Source of the DNA: an uncultured Olsenella sp.
GTDB taxonomy: Bacteria; Actinomycetota; Coriobacteriia; Coriobacteriales; Atopobiaceae
NCBI GenBank assembly: GCA_949287905.1
Contig: CASEHX010000027.1
Span: 38,277 to 102,276, forward strand
Direction of reading: 5' to 3'
DNA: 64,000 bases
In this document: one piece after another, positions 27,009 through 36,350 of the stretch
Layout of the letters: the number at the start of each line of letters is the position of its first letter
Numbering within the stretch: position 1 is the first letter of the stretch
Notes under the pieces: model-generated
The model's database searches: none
Told to the model about the DNA's origin: nothing
Seen by the model: the letters and a program-made list of their open reading frames with translations, nothing else
Program-made: the position numbers and the translations under genes

Positions 27009-28289
27009 CTACTCCCAGGCCCACTGCCCGTTGACGAAGACCGGGACCTCGGTGCCGTCCGCGCAGACGCCCGTGATGGACAGGTCGTCCGTGCCGATCA
27101 TGAAGTCAACGTGCGCGCTGCTCTGGTTGACACCGTGCTCGGAGAGCTGCTCCTTGCTCATGCTCACGCCGCCGGAGATGCACTCGGGAAAGCCCATCCC
27201 CAGCGCGAGGTGGCAGCTCGCGTTCTCGTCATAGAGCGTGTCGTAGAAGAGGGTGTCGCTCTGGCGGATCGGCGTGTTCTTGGAGACGAGCGCGACCTCT
27301 CCGAGGCGGCACGACCCCTCGTCGGTCTCGATGATGTGGCGCAGCACCTCGCGGCCCTGCTCCGCGCCGAAGTCGACCACGCGGCCAGATTCAAAGCGCA
27401 GCCAGAAGTCGCGCACGACCTGCCCTGCGTGTACGAGCGGGAGGGCGGAGTGAACCGTGCCCTCGGCACGCATGCGGTCCGGCGAGGTGAAGACCTCCTC
27501 GGTGGGGATGTTGGGGAAGAACGTCACGCCATCCTGGGTCCTCCCGGCTCCGCCGTCCCACACGTGGCCCTCGGGAAGGCCGATCGTCAGGTTGGTTCCG
27601 TTGGAGGCCTCGTAGCGCAGGGCATCGAATCTCTGGCCGTTCAGGAAGCGCTTGGTCTTCTCGAAGGACGCGTTGTGCGTCTCCCACGAGCTCTCTGGGT
27701 CGTCGCCGTCGGCGCGGGACACCTCGAGGATGAGCACCCACAGCCGGTAGAGGGCCTCGGCGGGCGAGAGGTCGGGAAACACCTCGTTCGCCCAGGCCTG
27801 AACGGGAACGCCGGCGATACACCATGCGTTGCGGCCAAAGTCCATTCCGTCGCGGAAGGAGCGGCACTCCGTGTTGCGGGCCCTGGACGCCGCGGCGGGC
27901 TTGGCGGGGTCGATGCCCTTGAGGATGGCGGGATCCTGGCCCTCAAGAAAGAGGAACGCGGCACCGTCCTCGGCGAGCGAGTTGAGCTGCAGGACCTGCC
28001 AGGACGGCGTGTGCTCAAAGAACTCGAGCGGGCAGTTCTCGTAGGTGAGCCTGCTCACCGCGTCATCCGACCAGATGACGGTCACGTGACCGGCGCCCGC
28101 CCGGTAGGCGGCGGCAACGACGCGGCGGACAAAGTCCGCTCGCTCGACGGGTGCCTGAAGCACGAACTCCTGGCCCCTGCGCAGCGAGACGCCCTTGCGA
28201 ACGAGAAGGTTCGCATAGAGCTCGATCTGGTCCGAGAGGCCCTCCGTCGCGAGGCGGCACTCCTCGTCAGTCATGGGAATGGCGGACAC
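27009..28289 (-). CDS. M29-family aminopeptidase
   Basis: A 426-residue cytosolic metallo-aminopeptidase of the AmpS/PepS type that trims N-terminal residues from peptides. The C-terminal half carries the family metal-ligand regions: FFPNIPTEEVFTSPDR (Glu), IIETDEGSCRLGEVALV (Glu), FYDTLYDENASCHLALG (Tyr, His) and SSAHVDFMIGTDDL (His, Asp). Length suits the family. The start is a GTG after AAAGGATG; an in-frame ATG five codons on is possible. It stands alone between tRNA-Lys and tRNA-Gly on the same strand, and suits peptide-based growth of a gut anaerobe. Confidence 0.93.
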   Translation of the reverse strand: MSAIPMTDEECRLATEGLSDQIELYANLLVRKGVSLRRGQEFVLQAPVERADFVRRVVAAAYRAGAGHVTVIWSDDAVSRLTYENCPLEFFEHTPSWQVLQLNSLAEDGAAFLFLEGQDPAILKGIDPAKPAAASRARNTECRSFRDGMDFGRNAWCIAGVPVQAWANEVFPDLSPAEALYRLWVLILEVSRADGDDPESSWETHNASFEKTKRFLNGQRFDALRYEASNGTNLTIGLPEGHVWDGGAGRTQDGVTFFPNIPTEEVFTSPDRMRAEGTVHSALPLVHAGQVVRDFWLRFESGRVVDFGAEQGREVLRHIIETDEGSCRLGEVALVSKNTPIRQSDTLFYDTLYDENASCHLALGMGFPECISGGVSMSKEQLSEHGVNQSSAHVDFMIGTDDLSITGVCADGTEVPVFVNGQWAWE

Positions 28290-28342
28290 GAATCATCCTT
28301 TCGACCGGGCGCCCGGCGCGGGGGACGCACGGGGGAGCCGCA

Positions 28343-28367
28343 CAAATAAGGGCCCCGGCAGGGGCCC
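28343..28367 (-). terminator. Terminator of tRNA-Gly
   Basis: Stem GGGCCCC / GGGGCCC (28350-28356 with 28361-28367), 4-nt loop, then TTATTTG on the minus strand. Confidence 0.8.
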
Positions 28368-28377
28368 CGGTTGGTTC

Positions 28378-28452
28378 TGGAGCGGGCAACGGGACTCGAA
28401 CCCGCGAGTGTCAGCTTGGGAAGCTGATGCCTTACCACTTGGCGATGCCCGC
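28378..28452 (-). tRNA. tRNA-Gly (CCC)
   Basis: A 75-nt tRNA with encoded CCA after a T discriminator. Stem TCAGC / GCTGA encloses loop TTCCCAA, anticodon CCC. The T-loop is GTTCGAGTC, and acceptor GCGGGCA pairs with TGCCCGC. Confidence 0.96.
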
Positions 28453-29048
28453 GCTTGTGCGTCTGGATTTCCAACGCGGTGTTGAGTATACCCTCTCGCC
28501 GCAAGGGGAGGCAACCGTCCCGCAGCCGATGCGTGAGCTCCTCCATAACCCGCGGTAGAGAGCCTTGTCAAAACCCTCCTGGGTTTCACGGGAAACGTCG
28601 GCGCGACCCTCATCCCGCTTCTGGGTTATCTGGCCCTGGACGTTGGCCTCCATCGACCACGATCGAACACCAATCGAATACTGCCTGTTGTCGCTTGGAG
28701 GTTGTGTGGCGACGGGTTTCTTTGGGACAAGGACCGTCCCCATGGCTGCGGAGGGCTTCCCCTGCTCCGGTGCCAGAAGAGCCACTGGGCGTCCGGGTCT
28801 GTGAAGGCACGCGGCAGCTTTGCCTCAGCCTCCAGCAAGCGGCGGCGAGTAGCGTCTTGTCCGTAGGCGGGATGCGGAGGCCCCATGGCAGCAGGATCAA
28901 GAAGACACGCGAGAAGAACCGTCAAGGGAGAGAAGAGAAGACCCAGGGCCGTCCCGAGGTCGCGTCTCGTCGGTGGCGACCGGCCGACTGGCGGCAGCCC
29001 TCCTGCCATAGGGCATGCCGGCAGGGCTCGCGTCGGGCTCTTACCATA
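28453..29048. other. Gene-poor stretch with no supported gene
   Basis: About 600 bases without a convincing gene. Short frames on both strands lack ribosome sites and known motifs. One minus-strand frame (28432-28785) has a natural-looking composition in its middle (VPKKPVATQPPSDNRQYSIG) but runs through the tRNA, so it may be a decayed gene. The stretch holds a parS-like site with one mismatch near 28588 and one GAGAAGAAC motif at 28911. Confidence 0.5.
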
Positions 29049-29081
29049 GTGCCCCGCCTCTCACGGGAAGAGACGGGGCAC
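29049..29081 (-). terminator. Hairpin after the M28-type gene
   Basis: GTGCCCCG (29049-29056) pairs with CGGGGCAC (29074-29081), with an inner CTCT / AGAG helix. It lies 26 bases after the stop codon at 29108. The U run is missing, so termination may be Rho-assisted. Confidence 0.45.
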
Positions 29082-29107
29082 GGTGGAGCACCATGTGTCG
29101 CGAGGAG

Positions 29108-31357
29108 CTACGACCTGCGAATGACCTCGGTAACGAGGGCCGCGACCGACGAGGCCTGGACGCCGTCGACGTTCTCCGCAACGTCCTCGGGCGTGCCGGA
29201 GAGCGCGGGGAGGCCGTTCTCGCCGACACCCATGATCGTGATCGAGCGCAGGGACGAGCGCATCGCGGGAGTGGCGTCGGTGTCCGCCCAGTCGTGAGCC
29301 TCGGAGCCGAGCTCAACGTGAAGGTCCGCTGCCGCGGTGTTCAGGAGACGGCTGATGCGGCGATCGGCGCGCCGCGTCTCCTCGAGGCCCTCGTTCTTGA
29401 GGGTGACGAGACGACCGGCCCCGATGGAGTCGAGATTGATCACGAAGCAGCCGCGAATCTCCGAGCGGTGGTTGGCAAGGAAGGAACGCATGCCCGCGTG
29501 GTCGAGGGAAGAGCCGCCAAGGGCCACGAACCAGATGTCGTGAGCGAGAAGCTCGTCGTCACTGAGGGAGAGGATCTCGTCGCGGAGCTCCTCCTCGGTC
29601 GGGACCTCGTCGACGGCGTCCGTCTCCTCGTCCTCGACGTCCTCGGCAAAGTCGGCGTCGGCGTCCTCGTCGTCGTAGATGGCCGAGTCATCGAACTCCT
29701 CGTCCTGAGCCTCGTCCTCCTCGTACCACTCGTCGCTCTCTTCGTCCATCTGGTCGACCATGTCATCGACCACGTTGTCGACAACCTGGTCGTCATCGAC
29801 AACGCCCTCGTCCTCGCCAACAAGGCGCAGGCCGCTGCGGGTCGTGGCACCGCCCCTCCAGACGCCGTCGTCCTTGGAGTCGCCGTCGGGCTCACCGTCG
29901 AGGCTCTCCAGGTCCTCGTCCGCGGAGCCAACCTTGCCGCGCAGACGGTCGAGGAACGAGAGGAAGGCGTTCTTCTTGGAACCGTCCTTCTTGGAGCTCC
30001 CCTCGGCGGGAGCGCCGATGGTCTCCAGCGGCTCGACGACCGGGGCCTCGTCGGAGGAGGCCTTCTTGGCGTCGCTCGCGTCGACGCGGCGGGCCTTGGG
30101 ATCGGTTGCGGCGAGCGGGTCGACCTCGTTACCCGAGGGATCGGGGAGGTCGAAGAGGGAGGCGCGACGAGCGAGGTTCGTGAGCTTGGGGATGAAGCTG
30201 GCCTTGCCCCAGGTCTTCTCGGGAGAGGGCTCGTCGGACTCGGAGGGCTTGGAGGGGAGCGTCGCGTCGGCCTCGGACTCGCCGGAGGTCTCGCCCTCGT
30301 CGGGGAGGGGACCCGTCTTGCCCGTGCTCTCGGCCGCGGCCGCGGTCGCGCCCTCGTCCTCGCGCTCCCCCTCGAGGCTCTCGTGATCCGCGGCGTCAGC
30401 GCTCACGGGGGCCGCCGGGGCAACGGCATACTCGATCTCGCACGTCTCGGGGAGGATGCCGAGGGACCTCAGCACCTCCTCGCCGTGGCGCACGCCAATG
30501 ACCTCGCCCATGTGGGCCACGTCGAAACCAGCGGTGGTGGAGGCGTCGGCCTCGGCCTGCTCCTCGTCGGCCTCGCCCTCGTCGCCCTTGCTCTCGACGA
30601 CGGGAGCAACGTCGCGGACCTTGGGCGTGGCGCCGCTCGGCCTCACGTTCTCGAGCACGCCGAGCATCGCGGCAACGCCGGACTTGTTGTCGTTGGCACC
30701 GTCCGTGCAGGCTCCCCAGCGGGTCGCGATGGTGCCGGCCGCAATCACGACGGCCGGGACGGCAGCCACGATGCCCACGAGCCAGAGCACGACGCGCAGG
30801 GCGCTGGGCAGGAAGGCGAAGATCTGGAGCAGGGCGCAGACCGCCACCACGAAGGAGCACGGAACGCTGAGTCGGCTCAGGAGGGTGACGTACGGGGCGA
30901 CGGGAGAGGTATAGAGGAAGTTCTCTCGGGGGGTGTCGTAGTGGGCGCACACGACGATGGTGCGGCTTCCCTTGGTCACGAGGGGGCCGGTCGCCTTGTG
31001 CACGGCAATGACGTTCTGGCTCTGAGCGCGCGGGCCAAAGGCGATCTTGGGCGCATGCCCAAAGACGCGCATGAGCGAGAGGACCGCGGGGATGACGGCG
31101 AGGATGAGGCCGATGAGGGTGAGCGCGGTCACGCCGACGCCCACGAACAAGATGCCCAGCAGGCAGAGCACGGCGAGGATCGCCGGGACGAGTCCGGAGA
31201 GCTTGGGGTCGTCAAAGTCCTCGATGACCGGCTCAACGTCGTGCTGGGACATGAGATCGGAGATGATCTGGGCCGCCTGGAGCTCCTCCTCGCTGTTGGC
31301 GGGGGAGATGCCGATCTTCTCGTTGAGGTAGTCAAGGTAGTCGTGTGTCATGGCCAT
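29108..31357 (-). CDS. M28-type membrane peptidase with acidic insert
   Basis: A 749-residue protein with a split peptidase domain. Membrane helices lie near residues 55-100 and 170-230. Zinc-ligand regions VVCAHYDTP and GANDNKSGVAAML fit M28 peptidases, then after a long gap come SLDHAGMRSFLANH and CFVINLDSIGAG. Between the ligand regions lies about 340 residues of low-complexity, strongly acidic sequence (for example YEEDEAQDEEFDDSAIYDDE), probably disordered. The expected last His ligand is not evident; the region reads TDATPAMRSS. The start at 31357 follows AAAGGATG. It is divergent from the WYL regulator pair. Activity is uncertain. Confidence 0.8.
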   Translation of the reverse strand: MAMTHDYLDYLNEKIGISPANSEEELQAAQIISDLMSQHDVEPVIEDFDDPKLSGLVPAILAVLCLLGILFVGVGVTALTLIGLILAVIPAVLSLMRVFGHAPKIAFGPRAQSQNVIAVHKATGPLVTKGSRTIVVCAHYDTPRENFLYTSPVAPYVTLLSRLSVPCSFVVAVCALLQIFAFLPSALRVVLWLVGIVAAVPAVVIAAGTIATRWGACTDGANDNKSGVAAMLGVLENVRPSGATPKVRDVAPVVESKGDEGEADEEQAEADASTTAGFDVAHMGEVIGVRHGEEVLRSLGILPETCEIEYAVAPAAPVSADAADHESLEGEREDEGATAAAAESTGKTGPLPDEGETSGESEADATLPSKPSESDEPSPEKTWGKASFIPKLTNLARRASLFDLPDPSGNEVDPLAATDPKARRVDASDAKKASSDEAPVVEPLETIGAPAEGSSKKDGSKKNAFLSFLDRLRGKVGSADEDLESLDGEPDGDSKDDGVWRGGATTRSGLRLVGEDEGVVDDDQVVDNVVDDMVDQMDEESDEWYEEDEAQDEEFDDSAIYDDEDADADFAEDVEDEETDAVDEVPTEEELRDEILSLSDDELLAHDIWFVALGGSSLDHAGMRSFLANHRSEIRGCFVINLDSIGAGRLVTLKNEGLEETRRADRRISRLLNTAAADLHVELGSEAHDWADTDATPAMRSSLRSITIMGVGENGLPALSGTPEDVAENVDGVQASSVAALVTEVIRRS

Positions 31358-31478
31358 GCGAAGCATCCTTTTCACGAGTGTCGCAAGCGTCGTCGCGCGT
31401 GGTGCATACAATCAAAAGAGTATACGTCTTGTCCTCGCTTTTCGCGTTAGAGACTGAGGAAGACTCAACGAAGGTACC

Positions 31479-32468
31479 ATGAATGGCAGGGAGGGGCCGA
31501 TGGAGATCACCAGAGACGACGAGAGGGCAAGAAGAATCTGCTCCCTCGCCCTCGAGTTCATGAACGCCCCGTCGCCCATCCCCTCCTCCGACATCGCCCG
31601 CACCTACTACCCCGAACTTTCCCCCGACAGCTTTAGGAGGGCCTTCGCCCGAGACCGAGAGATGCTCGCGGCCTGCGGAGTCGTGGTCAGGGACCAAAGG
31701 ACCGACTCCGGCGAGGCGCTCTGGGAGGCGGACGGGGGGCGCTCCTTCGCTCGAGGCCCGGAGATCGCGCCGACGGACGCAGCGGCGCTCGAGGTCTCGT
31801 GCCGCCCCCTCGTCGACGACCCCTCGTTCCCGCTCGCCGACGAGCTCCGCTTTGCCCTCGGCAAGCTCGCGCGTGCCTTCTCGGAGTCCCTCTCCGTCGG
31901 CCGCGTTGCCGGGGGCGGGTCAACGCGCGAGCTCAGAGTCCTGCGGCGATGCCTCACGGAGCGCGTTGCGGCAGAGGTGCGCTATGTCGACGCGCACGGC
32001 ATTGAGTCCGAGCGCAGGATAGTCCCCTATGCGTTCTTCTCCCTCCGGGGCGCGCTCTACCTCGTTGCCGCCCTGCTGGGAGAAGACGGTCTCGTCAGGG
32101 AGGGTTCGGAGCGCACCTATCGCGTGGAGCGCTTCTCGAGCGCGGCGCCGCTTCCCGGCTGTCGCTACGACATCCCCCCGGACTTTTCCGTGGATGACTA
32201 CCGTCGCCTGCCGTTCCAGATGGGTCCGGCCGTGGGAGCGGCGACGTTTGAGGTCGGCCCGGAGCACGAGGAGGCCCTTCGTCGCTCCGCCGGAGGCCAG
32301 GGGACCTTTGACGAGGTCAACGGAGCCATCCTGTGGAGCGTGGAGATGAGCGACGTCCGCGCAGCCGCGAGCTGGGCGGTCTCCATGGGCATCGTCCCCC
32401 GCGAGCCCTCGGAGCTCGTCGGAGCATGGCGCTCCGTCCTCGAGGGGGTGCTGAGCGATGTCCGCTAG
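31479..32468 (+). CDS. WYL-domain regulator, PafB-like
   Basis: A 329-residue transcription regulator. An N-terminal helix-turn-helix-like part (about 15-70) precedes a WYL domain (about 150-225, EVRYVDAHGIESERRIVPYAFFS then RGALYLVAALL taken in pieces) and a C-terminal WCX-like extension. WYL domains bind nucleic acid or nucleotide ligands. PafB/PafC control a DNA-damage response in mycobacteria. A second ATG at 31500 with GGGAGGGG upstream is an alternative start. It overlaps the next WYL gene by 11 bases, the pairing typical of pafBC; no proteasome genes are present. Confidence 0.85.
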   Translation: MNGREGPMEITRDDERARRICSLALEFMNAPSPIPSSDIARTYYPELSPDSFRRAFARDREMLAACGVVVRDQRTDSGEALWEADGGRSFARGPEIAPTDAAALEVSCRPLVDDPSFPLADELRFALGKLARAFSESLSVGRVAGGGSTRELRVLRRCLTERVAAEVRYVDAHGIESERRIVPYAFFSLRGALYLVAALLGEDGLVREGSERTYRVERFSSAAPLPGCRYDIPPDFSVDDYRRLPFQMGPAVGAATFEVGPEHEEALRRSAGGQGTFDEVNGAILWSVEMSDVRAAASWAVSMGIVPREPSELVGAWRSVLEGVLSDVR

Positions 32469-33381
32469 GAAGCGCGGCGCGGGGAGACCGGGTGCGCTCG
32501 ACGAGGCAAGGGCGCTCGTCACGCTCGTCTCGAGCCTCTCCGAGGCGGGGGACTCCCTCGATCCCGCCGCCGTTGCCGAGCGCCTGGGAGTCAGCCTCGA
32601 CCAAGCCGAGAAGCTCGTCTCGCTGGTGCTCTCCTCGACGCTCCTGGGAGATGTGGGGCTCCCCCTCATCGAGGAGAATGGTGCGGTCACGCTCGTGGAC
32701 GAGCGGGGCGTGCGCGGGCGGCCGCTCAGGCTCTCTCGTGACGAGACCCTCGCCCTTGTCGCAGCTCTGGAGCGCATGGGCGTTCCCGGGGACGACCCCC
32801 TTCGCAGACAGCTGGAAGAGGCGGAGAGCTGCGAGAAGATCGACGAGCGCCTCGTCCGGCAGCTCATGGCCGGCGAGGAGGGAGACGGGGAGCTCGCCCG
32901 CACCCTCGATTCGATCGGAAGGGCGCTCGCGCGGGGGCTCGGCCTGAGCTTTGCATATCAGAAGCCCGGCTCGGCTGCCGAGCGGCGGCGCGTCGTGTGC
33001 CTAGGGCTCAGACACGATGACGACGCCTGGTTCCTTGACGCCTACGACCTCGACCGCTGCGGCGAGAGGACGTTCAGGGCAGACAGGATCAGCGACGCCG
33101 TCTGCGGGGAGCGGGAGTCCGTTCCGTCCGAGAGGAGGCGTGACGAGGTGAGGGTCGTCTCCATCACCTTTGCCGACCCGAGCTATCTCGAGCTTCTCCC
33201 CTGGCACGACCTTCGCGTCACCAGACGGGAAAACGGTACCGTCGAGGCGGAGACCCCCTATTTCGGCGGAGAGTGGTTCGCGCGCATGGTCGCGGCCTGC
33301 TCGGGAACGGCGGTCGTCCATGACGATGAGCTCGCCGCCCTCGTGAGGTCCTATGCCCGCCGCACGCTCGAGGGCGAGTGA
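32458..33381 (+). CDS. WYL-domain regulator, PafC-like
   Basis: A 307-residue partner of the gene before it. A basic N terminus (MSARKRGAGRPG) leads to a helix-turn-helix (about 35-85, DPAAVAERLGVSLDQAEKLV). The WYL domain (about 160-230) has AWFLDAYDLDRCGERTFRAD, and a WCX-like C-terminal domain follows. Overlapping start and stop imply an obligate pair, as with PafB/PafC heterodimers. The next gene, convergent, is a DinG-type helicase, so a link to DNA damage is plausible but inferred from neighbourhood only. Confidence 0.85.
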   Translation: MSARKRGAGRPGALDEARALVTLVSSLSEAGDSLDPAAVAERLGVSLDQAEKLVSLVLSSTLLGDVGLPLIEENGAVTLVDERGVRGRPLRLSRDETLALVAALERMGVPGDDPLRRQLEEAESCEKIDERLVRQLMAGEEGDGELARTLDSIGRALARGLGLSFAYQKPGSAAERRRVVCLGLRHDDDAWFLDAYDLDRCGERTFRADRISDAVCGERESVPSERRRDEVRVVSITFADPSYLELLPWHDLRVTRRENGTVEAETPYFGGEWFARMVAACSGTAVVHDDELAALVRSYARRTLEGE

Positions 33382-33413
33382 CGCCCGAAGGGGCGCCGTC
33401 CCCAGGGCACGCC

Positions 33414-36347
33414 TCACTCGTGAGAGGCCCGCCAGATGCCGATGTAGCGCCCGACGTTGGAGCGCTCCAGTTCGGACACGCTGCGCGAGGGCAGGGAGTC
33501 CACGAAGAGCCTCCCGTAGCGCTTGGAGCAGACCCGTGAGTCGGCGAGCACCAGGACGCCCGTGTCGGCGCCGCTCCTGATGAGGCGGCCCGCCGCCTGC
33601 TTGACCGAGATGACCGCCTCGGGAAGCGAGTGCCGCCACCAGGAGCGCTCCTCGCGGATCTCCCTCTCCCGCACGAGGGGGTCGGTGGGGCTCGCAAACG
33701 GGAGCTTGGGAATCACGACGCACCGCAGGGTCTCCCCAACGGCGTCAAACCCCTCCCAGAAAGACCTCAGGGCCATCAGCGAGAGCGAGCGCTCCTCGAG
33801 GAAGCGCGTGCGCAGGCGGCGCGCGGAGGACCCTCGCTCCTGACAGACGACCTCCAGACCTGCGGCGGCGAGTCGCGGCCGGAGCTCCCCGAAGGCCGCC
33901 TCCATCTCGCGGCGATTGGTGAAGAGCGTGAGCACCGAGCCGCCCATCGCCACGTGAACGTCATAGAGGAGGTCCACGAGGGCGGGGAGGTAGCCGCGCT
34001 CGCTCGGCGCGGGCATGTCCCTCGTCACGATGACCGACATGTTGGCGTCAAAGTCAAAGCTCGACTCCAGGCGCACGTCGCGATGGGTGCCGTCTCCCAG
34101 CTCGGAGAGGCCGACGGCCCTGTCGAAGTGGGCAAAGTCGTCCTTCACCGCCATCGTGGCGGACGTGAAGACAACGCTTTCCGTCTCGGAGAGCCACCGT
34201 GCGGCAATCTCCGCGCCCACGTCGATCTTCTCGGCGGTGAGACGCTCCTCGGACACCCGACGAGACGACCTCGAGAGCTGCGCGGCATAGACGTAGCTCG
34301 TGTCCGTGCCGGAGCAGATGACCCTCAGGGCGTCGAGAAGGTCCTTGAGGTAGCGGGTCTGCGAGGACAGGCGCTCGGCGACCTGGGGGGCAGTCGTCGC
34401 CAGCTCGCTCACCACAGCCGCAAGGTCTCGGCAGGCCGCGTCGAGCGCGTCGTCCGCCGAGGATGCGGCGTCGAGGACGGCCGTCCACTCGCTCGAGGAG
34501 CGGACCTCCTCGTCGATCCACAGCGTGACCGCGTCGTAGCCTCCGCCTCCACGGGCGAGGGCGGTGAGCCCGTGCACGGCCGTGAAGAGGTCGGCCGTCA
34601 CGAGGGACGCCCGCGCGAGCGAGGACGACGCCTTGGCGAGAAGCCCGAGGGGCAGGGAGTCGCCCTCGGTGCCCATAAGATCGACCATAGCCCCGTGGAT
34701 GGCGCCGGACTTTGTGCCTCCGAGCTGCTCGAACGCATAGCGGGCGCGTTCCCCGGACACCTCGAGCGCCCATTGCCTGCGGGCCTCCGCCTCGAAGACG
34801 TGGGCCTCGTCGACGACCCAGTGCCTGACGGGAGGGAGGATCCTACCCTCCGCCTGGACGTCACGGAGCAGGAGCGAGTGATTCGTCACGATGACGTCCG
34901 AGCAGCTCGCCCGGCGACGGGCTCCGTGAAGCATGCACCCATCGGGAAAGAACGGGCAGCTCGGACGCATGCACGATCCGGGCGTCGTGGTGAGCATCTG
35001 CCGAGGGACGTAGCGCCAGCGGATCCCCAGGGTGTCGAGGTCTCCCTCCTGGGCCTGGCAGGCAAACGCATAGGTGACCGCGATGGCGGTGAGCATGTCG
35101 CACGACACCGCGTTCTCCGACCTGCCGTCGCGTGGGACGAGGGAGACGGGGAGCGGTTCCCTCGCGGCGCTCTCCAGCCTGCGCAGGCAGGGATAATGGT
35201 CGTAGCCCTTGAGGCTGGAGAAGCTGAGGCCTCCTGGCAGCGCCCGGGAGAGCGCGGGCAGCTCGTGGGAGACGAGCTGGTCGGTGAGTGCGTTGGTCTT
35301 GGTGGCGACGCCTATGCTCACACGGTTGCGCTGGGCAAAGAGGACCTCGGGCAGGAGGTACGCCACGGACTTGCCCACGCCCGTGCCCGCCTCTATCGCC
35401 CTGTGCGTGGAGGTGGCAAGGGCGTCTCTCACCTCGAGCGCCATGGCCAGCTGCTCGGGACGGCGCTCCATCTGCTCGTACATCCTGGAGACCGTGCCAC
35501 CCTCCGAGAAGGCGTCCTCTATCTCCTCGACGGTCGGCGCCTCCAGGCTCTCGAGCTCGCGGGCGTCCGCGCGGCGCTCCGTCGCAACGCCCTCGAGGAG
35601 CTGCCTTCGCTGCGCCGCGAGGGAGAAGGCGGGCGCGATGTCCGCATCCGGCGCGAGATAGGAGAAGATGGGTCTGAACGCCCAGCTCACCTCCTCGTGC
35701 ATGCCCGCGAGAAGGGCGAGAAGCCCCTCGGGCAGGTCGGAGAGGGCGAGAAGGATGATCCTCCACATGCCACAGAGCGCGTCCACGTCATCGGAGGCCC
35801 TGTGGGTAACCGAGGCGCACCCGAAGGCGGAGGCCATGTCGGCGAGGCGGTGGGTGGTGAGCATCGGCAGCGCTATGCGCGAGAGGGAGAGCGTGTCTAT
35901 CCAGGTGTCGCTCACGCTGGAGCCTCCGGGGACCCCCTCGATGAACGTCCTGTCGAACGTGGCGTTGTGGGCGAGGACCGGACATCCCCCGACAAACTCC
36001 GCGAGCGCCTCGACCGCCTCGGGAGCGCTCGGCGCGAGCGCGACATCCGCGTTCGTTATGCCCGTGAGCCTCTCGATCTGCTCCGGGATCGGGCCGTCCG
36101 GGCGCACGAAGGTCTGGAAGCGCTCCACGACCTCGCGGCCCTCGAGCCGCGCGGCCGAGATCTCTATGAGGCTGCAGTCCTTGAACGAGAGGCCCGTCGT
36201 CTCGGTATCGAGGACCACCACGTCCTCCTCGAGCGGTCCAAACGACGCCGAGGCGGCGCGCGCGGCGAGCGTGAGGTAGCGCTCCCGCACCTCTCGCGAC
36301 GCCGTATCAGCAATCAGGTCAGCAACGCTGGTGACGGCCTCCGCCAT
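33414..36347 (-). CDS. dinG: DinG-type helicase with DnaQ-like exonuclease
   Basis: A 977-residue protein joining a 3'-5' exonuclease to an XPD/DinG-type superfamily 2 helicase, as in Bacillus DinG. The DEDDh exonuclease (about 40-200) shows LDTETTGL, HNATFDRTF and HRASDDVDA. The helicase has Walker A EAGTGVGKS, DEAH box VVDEAHVFE, and Cys residues in YPCLRR, VSCDML, GSCMRPSCPFFPDGCML that could hold an iron-sulfur cluster. The C-terminal motif VI region is KQAAGRLIRSGADTGVLVL. It likely acts on recombination or repair intermediates. It starts three bases after the ddl stop, forming an operon. Confidence 0.93.
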   Translation of the reverse strand: MAEAVTSVADLIADTASREVRERYLTLAARAASASFGPLEEDVVVLDTETTGLSFKDCSLIEISAARLEGREVVERFQTFVRPDGPIPEQIERLTGITNADVALAPSAPEAVEALAEFVGGCPVLAHNATFDRTFIEGVPGGSSVSDTWIDTLSLSRIALPMLTTHRLADMASAFGCASVTHRASDDVDALCGMWRIILLALSDLPEGLLALLAGMHEEVSWAFRPIFSYLAPDADIAPAFSLAAQRRQLLEGVATERRADARELESLEAPTVEEIEDAFSEGGTVSRMYEQMERRPEQLAMALEVRDALATSTHRAIEAGTGVGKSVAYLLPEVLFAQRNRVSIGVATKTNALTDQLVSHELPALSRALPGGLSFSSLKGYDHYPCLRRLESAAREPLPVSLVPRDGRSENAVSCDMLTAIAVTYAFACQAQEGDLDTLGIRWRYVPRQMLTTTPGSCMRPSCPFFPDGCMLHGARRRASCSDVIVTNHSLLLRDVQAEGRILPPVRHWVVDEAHVFEAEARRQWALEVSGERARYAFEQLGGTKSGAIHGAMVDLMGTEGDSLPLGLLAKASSSLARASLVTADLFTAVHGLTALARGGGGYDAVTLWIDEEVRSSSEWTAVLDAASSADDALDAACRDLAAVVSELATTAPQVAERLSSQTRYLKDLLDALRVICSGTDTSYVYAAQLSRSSRRVSEERLTAEKIDVGAEIAARWLSETESVVFTSATMAVKDDFAHFDRAVGLSELGDGTHRDVRLESSFDFDANMSVIVTRDMPAPSERGYLPALVDLLYDVHVAMGGSVLTLFTNRREMEAAFGELRPRLAAAGLEVVCQERGSSARRLRTRFLEERSLSLMALRSFWEGFDAVGETLRCVVIPKLPFASPTDPLVREREIREERSWWRHSLPEAVISVKQAAGRLIRSGADTGVLVLADSRVCSKRYGRLFVDSLPSRSVSELERSNVGRYIGIWRASHE

Positions 36348-36350
36348 AAC

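Noticed and set aside
28432..28785. 117-residue minus-strand gene
   Set aside because: It runs through tRNA-Gly and has no ribosome site; recorded as a possible relic only.
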